The translations under genes and the position numbers were made by a program. DNA of 64,000 bases from Nonomuraea rhodomycinica (GTDB taxonomy: Bacteria; Actinomycetota; Actinomycetes; Streptosporangiales; Streptosporangiaceae): positions 227,481-291,480 of the forward strand of contig NZ_JABWGO010000006.1 in NCBI RefSeq assembly GCF_013363995.1, read 5' to 3'. How positions within the stretch are numbered: the first letter of the stretch is position 1; every line of letters begins with the position of its first letter. The notes under the pieces were generated by a model. That model was not told the origin of the DNA. It did not search any database and saw only the letters and a list, made by a program, of their open reading frames with translations. Below are positions 57,398-64,000 of the stretch, piece by piece.

Positions 57398-58855
57398 GTG
57401 ACCGCACACCAGAGCACGACGAGTGCCGCAGGCATGCGCCCGAACCGTGCAGTGCTGCTCGCAGTGGCCTGCCTGGGCCAGTTCATGGTGCTGCTCGACA
57501 GCACCATCGTCGGCGCGGCGTTGCCCGACATGCAGCGGCGCCTGCACACCGGGCTCACGGGCCTGCAATGGATCGTCGACGCCTACGTGCTGCTGGTCGC
57601 CATGCTGTTGCTGTCCGGCGGCGTCTTCGCCGACCGGTTCGGCCGCAAACGGGTGTTCCTGGCCGGCGTCGCGGTGTTCACCGCCGCCTCCGTGCTGTGC
57701 GCCGTGGCGCCCTCGATCGGCTGGCTGATCGCCGGACGGGTGGCGCAGGGCGTCGGGGCGGCGGCGCTCAGCCCCGCCTCGCTGGCCCTGCTCGCCGCCG
57801 CGTATCCCGTCGCGCAGGAACGCGTCAAGGCGATCGGGTTGTGGGCCGGGTTCAGCGGCATCGGCCTGGCCGCCGGACCGCTGGCCGGAGGCGTTCTGGT
57901 GGAGACCTTCGGCTGGCCCGCCATCTTCCTCGTCAACGCGCCCATCGGCGTGCTGCTGCTGCTGGCCGGTCTGCGGGTCCTGGGCGAGTCGCGCAATCCG
58001 GGCGCGCCGGCGATCGACGTCCCAGGGACGGTCCTGTCCGTGCTCGGTGTGGGGGCGCTGACGTACGGGCTGATCGAGGGCGGGTCCCGCGGCTGGACGT
58101 CGCCGGTGATCCTGGGCACCTTCGCCGCCGCGGTGCTGGTCCTGGCCGTCTTCGTGGTCGTCGAACGGCGTCGTCCGGCGCCGATGCTGCCGCTGCGGCT
58201 GTTCCGGCAGCGGCTGTTCACGGTGTCCAACACGGCGATGGTCGTGGTGGGTTTCGCGCTCATGGGGTCGTCGTTCTTCTTCTCCCAGTTCTTCGTGTAC
58301 GTCCAGGGCAGCTCGGTCCTGCTGGCCGGCCTGCAGACCCTGCCCGCCACCCTCGCCATGGTGGTCGTCAGCCCGTTCGCGGGCCGGTTCGCCGCCAGGT
58401 ACGGCTTCCGGATCGTCGTCACCATCGGCCTGGCGCTGGCCGGGGTGGGGCTGCTGACGCTGGGCCTCACGCACGCGGACACCGGCTACGCGAACGTGTG
58501 GTGGCGGCTGGCGATCATCGGCATCGGTTTCGCCCTGACCATGTCCCCGCTGACCGGCGCCGCCATCCAGGCGGTCAGCCCGCAGGAGGGCGGCCTGGCG
58601 TCGGGCGTCAGCAGCACCACCCGGCAGATCGGCGCGGTGCTCGGCGTGGCGGTGCTCGGTGCCGTGGTCCGCACCCGGGAGGCGGGTGGCGCGTCGTTCG
58701 AGGCGGGCCTCGACAGCGCCTTCGTCGTGGCCGGCGTGGTGACCTTGGCGGGCGCCGTGCTCACCGGGCTGTGGCTGGTGAGGTCCAGGTCCGCGGAGGT
58801 CGCCGCGCCGGGGACGCGGCCCGCCGGCTCGGCGACGGCCACGACGCCGTCCTGA
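57398..58855 (+). CDS. MFS drug exporter, DHA2 (EmrB/QacA) family
   Basis: 485 residues, 14 predicted spans, GTG with GAGAGGGAAC upstream. Motif C region (LSPASLALLAAAYP / GLAAGPLAGGVLVE), motif A GGVFADRFGRKRVFLAGV and the start FMVLLDSTIVGAALPDMQRR with the acid in LDSTIV define DHA2 proton-driven multidrug exporters. Probably repressed by the divergent ArsR protein. Confidence 0.95.
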   Translation: MTAHQSTTSAAGMRPNRAVLLAVACLGQFMVLLDSTIVGAALPDMQRRLHTGLTGLQWIVDAYVLLVAMLLLSGGVFADRFGRKRVFLAGVAVFTAASVLCAVAPSIGWLIAGRVAQGVGAAALSPASLALLAAAYPVAQERVKAIGLWAGFSGIGLAAGPLAGGVLVETFGWPAIFLVNAPIGVLLLLAGLRVLGESRNPGAPAIDVPGTVLSVLGVGALTYGLIEGGSRGWTSPVILGTFAAAVLVLAVFVVVERRRPAPMLPLRLFRQRLFTVSNTAMVVVGFALMGSSFFFSQFFVYVQGSSVLLAGLQTLPATLAMVVVSPFAGRFAARYGFRIVVTIGLALAGVGLLTLGLTHADTGYANVWWRLAIIGIGFALTMSPLTGAAIQAVSPQEGGLASGVSSTTRQIGAVLGVAVLGAVVRTREAGGASFEAGLDSAFVVAGVVTLAGAVLTGLWLVRSRSAEVAAPGTRPAGSATATTPS

Positions 58856-58856
58856 G

Positions 58857-59819
58857 TCAGGCGCTCGGGCGCGCCGGATGCCGCCGCGTGAAGGCCGCCC
58901 GGTAGGCGCTGGGCGTGAGGCCGGTCCGGCGTGAGAGGTGCCGGCGCAGGGAGTCCGTGGTCACCAGTCCGCTGAGGTGCGCCACCTGGTCCATGGGCAG
59001 GTCCGTGCTCTCCAGCAGTTCCCTGGCCAGCTCGATCCGCTGATGGAGCAGCCATTGCAGCGGGCTGAGACCGGTCTCGGCGAGGAAGCGGCGGGTCAGG
59101 GTGCGGACGCTGGTGCGGGCGTGGGCGGCCAGGGCGGTCCGGGTGAGGGGTTCGCGCAGCCGTTCCAGTGCCCATGCCCGGGTGGCGGCGAGCGAGGTGC
59201 CGGTCTCCGGCGGCAACGGGGACGCGATGAACTGGGCCTGCCCGCCCGGGCGCACCGGCGCGGCCACGACGAGACGGGCCACCGCGTTGGCCGTGGCGGC
59301 GCCGTAGTCACCGCGTACCAGGTGGAGGCACAGGTCGATGCCGGCGGACAGGCCGGCGGAGGTCAGGATGCCGCGGTCCTCGACGTAGAGCACGTCCGGC
59401 CGCAGGTCGACCGACGGGAAGCGGCGGCGGAACTCCTCCGACCTGGCCCAGAAGGTGGTGGCGCTGCGGCCTTCCAGCAGGCCCGCCTCGGCGAGGACGA
59501 AGGCCCCGGTGCAGATCGAGGCGACGCGCCTGCCCGCGTCCGCGGCGCCGCGCAGGGCCTCCAGCACGCGCGGATCGACGTCGTCGCGGGCGCCGGTCCC
59601 GGTGACGATGACGGTGTCGCTGTCATCGACGATCTCCAGCCCGTACGGGACCGTGAGCTGGAGGCTTCCGCCGGTGGCGACGGGGCCGGGCTCGGCGGTG
59701 CAGACGCGCACCGCGTAGCCGGGCCGGCCGTCCACGGTCGTCGAGCCGAGGACCAGTTCCGGGATGGACAGGTCGAACGTGGTGACCGGCGGCACGGCGA
59801 TGACGGCGACCCGATGCAT
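58857..59819 (-). CDS. GlxA-type AraC family regulator (DJ-1/PfpI + AraC)
   Basis: 320 residues. An N-terminal DJ-1/PfpI domain (VAVIAVPPVTTFDLSIPELV, VASICTGAFVLAEAGLLEGR with the nucleophile-elbow Cys) is followed by an AraC HTH pair (TRTALAAHARTSVRTLTRRF, LPMDQVAHLSGLVTTDSLRR). GlxA-family members regulate metabolism of small aldehydes or quaternary amines. It diverges from the NAD epimerase gene, probably its target. Confidence 0.93.
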   Translation of the reverse strand: MHRVAVIAVPPVTTFDLSIPELVLGSTTVDGRPGYAVRVCTAEPGPVATGGSLQLTVPYGLEIVDDSDTVIVTGTGARDDVDPRVLEALRGAADAGRRVASICTGAFVLAEAGLLEGRSATTFWARSEEFRRRFPSVDLRPDVLYVEDRGILTSAGLSAGIDLCLHLVRGDYGAATANAVARLVVAAPVRPGGQAQFIASPLPPETGTSLAATRAWALERLREPLTRTALAAHARTSVRTLTRRFLAETGLSPLQWLLHQRIELARELLESTDLPMDQVAHLSGLVTTDSLRRHLSRRTGLTPSAYRAAFTRRHPARPSA

Positions 59820-59917
59820 GGCCCGAACCTCCGGATGTCTGGCATTCGGGCCACTACCTTAACGATCGGCCTCGGTGGAGGGTGGAGCCGCACCCCCCTC
59901 GTACCTCGGAGGTAGTG

Positions 59918-60865
59918 ATGTCCTTGCACGTCATCGTCGGCGCCGGAGCCACCGGATCGGCCGCCGCGCGCCTGCTGGCCGAATCCGGGCGACAGGTCCG
60001 CCTGGTCACCCGGCGCGGCGGCGGCCCGGTCCATCCGCGGATCGAGCGGGTGGCGGCCGACGCCGGCGACGCGGACCGGCTGACGGAGCTGGTCGCCGGG
60101 GCGGAGGTCCTGTTCAACTGCGCCATGCCGCCCTACGACCGCTGGCCCGCCGAATGGCCGCCGCTGGCCGCGGCGCTGCTGGCCGCGGCCGAACGCGGCG
60201 CCGCGGATTACGTCATGCTCGGCAACACCTACGGGTACGGCCCGGCCGAGGGGCCGGTCGCCGAAGGGGCGCCGATGGCGCCGAGCAGCCGCAAGGGCCA
60301 GGTCAGGGCGCGGATGTGGCGCGAGGCCCGAGCCGCTCACGAGGCCGGCCGCGTGCGGGTGACCGAAGTGCGGGCCAGTGACTTCCTCGGGGCGGGGGCG
60401 TACTCGCCGTTCACGCTCATGGTGGGGGCCCAGGTGCTGGCCGGCGCGCCGGCCGCCTACCCGGGCGACCTGGACGTGCCGCACAGCTGGACCTACACCG
60501 GCGACGCGGCCCGCACGCTGGTCGCCGCCGCCCGCTCCGAGCGTTCCTGGGGACGCGCCTGGCACGTGCCGTCCACCTCGGACCTGCCGGTACGCCTGCT
60601 GGCCGCCCGCCTCGCCGCGGCCGCCAGCGCCCCCGCTCCCCGGCTGCGGCACATGCCGTCGCGCGAGCTGGAGGAGATCGCCCGCACCGACTCGGTCATG
60701 GCCGAGTTCCCGGAGATGCTGTACCTGTACGACCGGCCGAACCTCCTCGACGACTCCGCGACCCGTGAGGCGCTCGGCGTCACGCCCACCCCGATCGACG
60801 ACGTGCTGGAGGAGATGGCCGCCGCGGCCGACCGTCCCGCGCCGGCAGCCGGTTCGCGACCTTGA
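59918..60865 (+). CDS. NAD-dependent epimerase/dehydratase-like protein
   Basis: 315 residues from ATG with CGGAGGTAGTG. N-terminal LHVIVGAGATGSAAARLLAE (GAGATG dinucleotide motif), then ADYVMLGNTYGYGPAEGPVA and DFLGAGAYSPFTLMVGAQVL as in atypical SDR proteins. The catalytic Tyr-x3-Lys is not obvious. Substrate unknown. Divergent from GlxA and followed by an unrelated lipoprotein gene after 29 bp. Confidence 0.9.
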   Translation: MSLHVIVGAGATGSAAARLLAESGRQVRLVTRRGGGPVHPRIERVAADAGDADRLTELVAGAEVLFNCAMPPYDRWPAEWPPLAAALLAAAERGAADYVMLGNTYGYGPAEGPVAEGAPMAPSSRKGQVRARMWREARAAHEAGRVRVTEVRASDFLGAGAYSPFTLMVGAQVLAGAPAAYPGDLDVPHSWTYTGDAARTLVAAARSERSWGRAWHVPSTSDLPVRLLAARLAAAASAPAPRLRHMPSRELEEIARTDSVMAEFPEMLYLYDRPNLLDDSATREALGVTPTPIDDVLEEMAAAADRPAPAAGSRP

Positions 60866-60894
60866 AGTGATCTCGAGGCGTCATCCTCGTTCCC

Positions 60895-61410
60895 ATGATC
60901 CGTCCATCATCGGCGGCGTTGGGGGTGCTGCTCGCGCTCGCCGGCTGCGCCGGGCAGCCCGCCGGACCGGCGCCGTCGGCGCCCGCCGAGCCGACACCGG
61001 CCGCCGCCCCGCAGACGCCGTCCCAGCAGACGCCGTCCCCGCAGACGCCGTCCCAGCAGGGCGCCGTCCCCGGCGCGCACCAGTTCCACGCCACCGAGCT
61101 GCGGCCCGGCGACTGCATCGAGCCCTTGCCCGAGACGTTCATGGTGACCGTCGTCCCCTGCGACGTGCCGCACTCGGCGGAGTTCGCCACCACGTACGTC
61201 CTGGCGGACGGCCCGTATCCGGGAGCGGACCTGACCCGGCTCATGGAGAACGGGTGCTTTCCCAGGATGCGCATCAAGGAGTCGAAACGGGACGTGATCG
61301 GTCTGTGGGGACTCGGCCCGGCGGAGAGCGACTGGCCGCGGTACCGGACCGTGTACTGCCTGGCCATGCGCCTGGACGGCCAGAAGATGACGAAACGGGT
61401 GGTCAAGTGA
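60895..61410 (+). CDS. Septum-formation-domain lipoprotein
   Basis: 171 residues. Lipoprotein signal with lipobox ALAGC, then a Pro/Thr/Gln repeat linker (PQTPSQQTPSPQTPSQQG) and a domain with LRPGDCIEPLP, VVPCDVPHSAEFATTYV, NGCFPRM and VYCLAM cysteines: the actinobacterial 'septum formation' (PF13845-like) pattern. Exported and membrane-anchored; function not established. Confidence 0.8.
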   Translation: MIRPSSAALGVLLALAGCAGQPAGPAPSAPAEPTPAAAPQTPSQQTPSPQTPSQQGAVPGAHQFHATELRPGDCIEPLPETFMVTVVPCDVPHSAEFATTYVLADGPYPGADLTRLMENGCFPRMRIKESKRDVIGLWGLGPAESDWPRYRTVYCLAMRLDGQKMTKRVVK

Positions 61411-61461
61411 CCGCCCGTCCCGTGGGCCGGCCGCGCGGGCTGCCGACCCGGCGCATCCGGC

Positions 61462-61980
61462 TCACTCCTCCGGAGGAAGGCGGGGGATGTCGGCGCGATA
61501 GAGGCTGAGGAGCAGGCCGTACGCCTCCGCGCCGGGGTTCGCGGTCTCGTGCCGTCCGGGGTCCAGCGCCTCCAGCCGTTCGGCCAGGGCGCGGGCCTCG
61601 TCGGGAGTGAGCCACAGGTGGCGCAGCGAGGTGTGGTCACCGGGTCCGGAGCGGGCCGGCAGCATCTCGGCCAGGGCGGCGCCGAGCAGGAACTCGGCCC
61701 CGACCCCGGCCTCCTCGCCCAGCCGGAACCCCTTGCTGACCAGCTCGAAGCGTTGTTCGGTGCCGCCGCGCACCTGCCGCGTGCCGGCGAGGCGGACGAG
61801 CCCGGCCTCGCGCAGGATGCGCACGTGGTAGCCGACCGTTCCCTTGGTCGAACCGAGTGCCGCGGTCAGCTCGCCGAGCGTGGCGGGGCGCTGGCGCAGC
61901 AGGTTCACCACGCGGTGGCGCAGCGGGTGCCCGAGTGCCTTGAACTGCGCGGGCGAGCTCAACGTCAGGGGGTCTCCCAT
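61462..61980 (-). CDS. ArsR-type HTH regulator
   Basis: 172 residues from ATG 61980. Winged HTH (FKALGHPLRHRVVNLLRQRP, LGSTKGTVGYHVRILREAGL, GGTEQRFELVSKGFRL) followed by an effector domain with PRLPPEE tail, seen in many actinobacterial ArsR regulators of unknown signal. An upstream start at 62016 would place the gene over an operator. It diverges from the DUF2218-methyltransferase gene, with strong repeat structure between them. Confidence 0.88.
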   Translation of the reverse strand: MGDPLTLSSPAQFKALGHPLRHRVVNLLRQRPATLGELTAALGSTKGTVGYHVRILREAGLVRLAGTRQVRGGTEQRFELVSKGFRLGEEAGVGAEFLLGAALAEMLPARSGPGDHTSLRHLWLTPDEARALAERLEALDPGRHETANPGAEAYGLLLSLYRADIPRLPPEE

Positions 61981-61990
61981 GACGTAAGTG

Positions 61991-62080
61991 TCTAGGAACC
62001 TCGACGCTTTTGACAAACCAAGGAGCCCGGGGGCAGACTGCCCGTCGCGACCAAAGCGTCTAGCTTTCTCTACGCTTTGG
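61991..62080. promoter_or_regulatory. Operator array between ArsR and methyltransferase genes
   Basis: TCTAG-N8-ACGCTTT occurs at 61991-62010 and again at 62059-62078 in the same orientation. The second is embedded in a perfect dyad, CCAAAGCGT-N12-ACGCTTTGG (62051-62080). Confidence 0.7.
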
Positions 62081-62108
62081 CGCCCGACGCCTGAGGAAGG
62101 ACCCCCGC

Positions 62109-63056
62109 ATGCCCCTGTCCACGGCCCATGTCGCGACCGACCGCCCGGCGCGCTACGTCAAGCAGCTGATCTCCCACATGGGCCACAAGGCCACCGCGGA
62201 GCTGACCGGCGCCGGCCGGGGCAGCATCACCTTCCGCGACGGCACCTGCGCGCTGGCCTCCGGCCGGGACGAGCTGGTCCTGGTCGCCGCCGCCGCGGAT
62301 CTCGACTCCCTGGCCGGCGTGCAGGACGTCGTCACCCGGCACCTGGTGCGCTTCGCCACTCAGGAGGAGGTCCGCGTCGAGTGGAGCGCCCCGGCCGACG
62401 GCGAGGCCCTGGAGATCGTCCCCCCGGCCGTCCAGGACTACCTGCTCGCGCACTGCACCCCGGCCGACCAGGTGCTGACCGAGCTTGCCGTTGCCACGCG
62501 GGAGGAGACCGGCCGCTCCGCGGGGATGCAGGTCTCGCCCGACGAGGGTGCTCTGCTGGAGATGCTGGTCCGGCTCGCCGGCGCCCGCCGGGCCATCGAG
62601 GTCGGCGTGTTCACCGGCTACTCGGCTCTGTGCATCGCCCGCGCGCTGCCGGCCGACGGCTACCTGCTCGCCTGCGACGTGAGCACCGAGTGGACCGGCA
62701 TCGGCCGGCCCTTCTGGGAACGCGCGGGCGTCCAGGACCGCATCGACCTCAGGATCGGCCCGGCCCTCGACACCCTGCGGGCGCTGCCCGAGGAGCCGGC
62801 CTTCGACTTCGCCTTCGTCGACGCGGACAAGGTCAACTACCCCGCCTATTACGAGGAGATCGTCCCGCGGCTCGTCCCCGGCGGCCTGCTCGTCCTCGAC
62901 AACGTCTTCCTCGGGGGCACGGTGCTCGACCCGGCCGTCCAGGAGCAGGACCAGCTGGCGATGCGCCGGGTGAACGACGCCCTGGCCCGTGACGACCGGA
63001 TGGACTGCGTGATGCTGCCCGTCCGTGACGGCGTCACGCTGGCCCGCAAGCGCTGA
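62109..63056 (+). CDS. DUF2218 - O-methyltransferase fusion protein
   Basis: 315 residues. Residues 1-95 (ATDRPARYVKQLISHMGHKA, FRDGTCALASGRDELVLVAA, HLVRFATQEEVRVEWS) match DUF2218, normally a stand-alone protein. Residues from about 100 form a class I SAM methyltransferase: AIEVGVFTGYSALCIARALP (SAM site), FDFAFVDADKVNYPAYYEEI (metal Asp) and GGLLVLDNVFLGG, as in caffeoyl-CoA/catechol O-methyltransferases. Likely methylates a catechol-like small molecule; the role of DUF2218 is unknown. Divergent from an ArsR gene. Confidence 0.9.
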   Translation: MPLSTAHVATDRPARYVKQLISHMGHKATAELTGAGRGSITFRDGTCALASGRDELVLVAAAADLDSLAGVQDVVTRHLVRFATQEEVRVEWSAPADGEALEIVPPAVQDYLLAHCTPADQVLTELAVATREETGRSAGMQVSPDEGALLEMLVRLAGARRAIEVGVFTGYSALCIARALPADGYLLACDVSTEWTGIGRPFWERAGVQDRIDLRIGPALDTLRALPEEPAFDFAFVDADKVNYPAYYEEIVPRLVPGGLLVLDNVFLGGTVLDPAVQEQDQLAMRRVNDALARDDRMDCVMLPVRDGVTLARKR

Positions 63057-63093
63057 ACAGGGCCCGATCGGGCGGGGCGATATCATCGCGATC

Positions 63094-63543
63094 ATGGCTG
63101 ATTGGGAGCTTCGTCCGGCTTCGGCGGCGGACGTCGAGGCGGTGGCCGAGCTGCGGGCCGTGGTGATGCGGCCGGATCTCGAACGGCTCGGGCGGTACGA
63201 CGAGCACCGCGTACGGCAGCGGCTGCGGGACGCGTTCGTGCCGGGGCACACCTGGATGATCGAGCTGGGCGGCGCCTTCGCCGGCTGCGTGGCGCTGCGT
63301 CCGGCGAAGGACGCCTACTGGCTGGAGCACTTCTACCTGGACCCGGCCCTGCACGGCAGGGGCATCGGCTCCGCCGTGATGAGCCGGCTGCTGGAGCGGT
63401 GCGACCGCGAGAACGCCGTGGTCCGGCTGAACGTGCTGCAGGGCAGCCCGGCCCGCCGGCTGTACGAGCGGCACGGGTTCACGGTCGAGGCCGAGGACCC
63501 GGTGGACGTCTTCATGGTGCGCGGCCCCGCGGGAGCCGGGTGA
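63094..63543 (+). CDS. GNAT family N-acetyltransferase
   Basis: 149 residues. GNAT strands with the acetyl-CoA P-loop LDPALHGRGIGSAVMSRLLE (RGxGxA-like) and the C-terminal AVVRLNVLQGSPARRLYERH, GFTVEAEDPVDV. Substrate unknown. Starts 37 bp after the methyltransferase stop, possibly co-transcribed. Confidence 0.92.
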   Translation: MADWELRPASAADVEAVAELRAVVMRPDLERLGRYDEHRVRQRLRDAFVPGHTWMIELGGAFAGCVALRPAKDAYWLEHFYLDPALHGRGIGSAVMSRLLERCDRENAVVRLNVLQGSPARRLYERHGFTVEAEDPVDVFMVRGPAGAG

Positions 63544-63549
63544 TCCGGG

Positions 63550-64000
63550 TCAGCCGGACATCTCCTGGCGGAAGACGATCGCGGTGCCGAGCGCCGCGTC
63601 AGCCGGCACGAACAGCTCTCCTGGCCCGGTACGGGCGATCGGGACGTCGTTGTCGCGCAGAAGCCGCTCGGTGAGCTTGATGTCCCGTACGGACACCGCG
63701 TAGCCGGCGAACGCCGGCAGAGCCGCCGGACGTTCGCCCGGCAGCAGTTCGGCGAGCGCCGACGCGGCCACGACGGTGACGTTCGCCCGATCGAAGCAGG
63801 TCACCCGGCCGTCCGGTGTCCGGCCGTCTCGCGTCGGGCTGTCTCGCGGCGGGCCGAAGTACGTGCCGTACCGGCGCTCCAGCTCCGGCAGCTCCGGGTC
63901 GGCGACGCAGAGCAGGCATGCCGCCAGCCCGGTGGCGCCGTTGGGATGCTCGGTGTGCCGCCGGTCCTGGACCGCGGCGGCGGGCGCGTTCTGGGCGAAT
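63550..64000 (-). CDS. Glyoxalase-like (VOC) protein, N-terminus outside window
   Basis: Partial at the right edge; 149 codons visible. RRHTEHPNGATGLAACLLCV and PELPELERRYGTYFGPP followed by AVSVRDIKLTERLLRDNDVP and ALGTAIVFRQEMSG correspond to the C-terminal half of glyoxalase-like/VOC proteins. His and Glu of a metal site (RRHTEHPNG) are visible. Convergent with the GNAT gene, six bases between stops. Confidence 0.75.
   Translation of the reverse strand, partial: FAQNAPAAAVQDRRHTEHPNGATGLAACLLCVADPELPELERRYGTYFGPPRDSPTRDGRTPDGRVTCFDRANVTVVAASALAELLPGERPAALPAFAGYAVSVRDIKLTERLLRDNDVPIARTGPGELFVPADAALGTAIVFRQEMSG

Overview
The window is high-GC DNA with GTG starts, overlapping ATGA/GTGA gene junctions and an actinobacterial gene repertoire: large ATP-binding LuxR regulators, MocR, a DrrAB-type exporter, P450, DyP peroxidase, a TerD-domain protein and a SCO6745-family protein. 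It reads as the chromosome of a filamentous actinomycete, perhaps Streptosporangiaceae or a Streptomyces relative. The genus is inference. No rRNA, tRNA or CRISPR array was seen.

Region 1-9.5 kb: a partial EthD-like gene diverges from a MerR regulator and an amidohydrolase diverges from a TetR regulator. A decayed patch (3.47-4.68 kb) holds a transposase-like fragment and a broken recombinase-like gene. A Nudix hydrolase, an OYE/hemerythrin pair and a divergent LuxR ATPase follow. Region 9.5-16.3 kb: an integrase remnant, then a galactoside locus (LacI regulator, GH36 alpha-galactosidase, solute-binding lipoprotein, two permeases) with LacI-type operator candidates and no ATPase. Region 16.4-22 kb (minus strand): two unrecognised genes, a DyP peroxidase and a BASS-type transporter form a tight operon, behind a flavin reductase-like gene that lacks the redox cysteines. 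Region 22-25.3 kb: a second decayed recombinase-like copy, small conserved unknowns and a frameshifted DUF2716 remnant.

Region 25.3-37 kb: a 936-residue LuxR/NB-ARC-like regulator diverges from VOC and DoxX genes. An ABC exporter preceded by a 31-residue membrane peptide faces away from an orphan six-cysteine 69-residue peptide; two strong palindromes lie between them. This is the best candidate for an undescribed system. Membrane, endonuclease-fold, zinc-ribbon and Nudix genes follow. Region 37-43.2 kb: a rifampicin monooxygenase (rox) preceded by a 19-codon leader ORF and hairpin, then PadR with two DUF1048 genes, and a DrrAB-type ABC exporter with a P450.

Region 43.2-64 kb: TerD-domain protein, folE with a divergent SufR-like regulator, a PHB-depolymerase-like secreted esterase, a two-component system whose kinase carries a 5 x 18-bp in-frame repeat, enoyl-CoA hydratase/SCO6745 pair divergent from MocR, and a series of divergent regulator-target pairs (MarR/epimerase, ArsR/MFS, GlxA/epimerase, ArsR/DUF2218-methyltransferase fusion), most with visible operators. 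GNAT and a partial VOC gene close the window.
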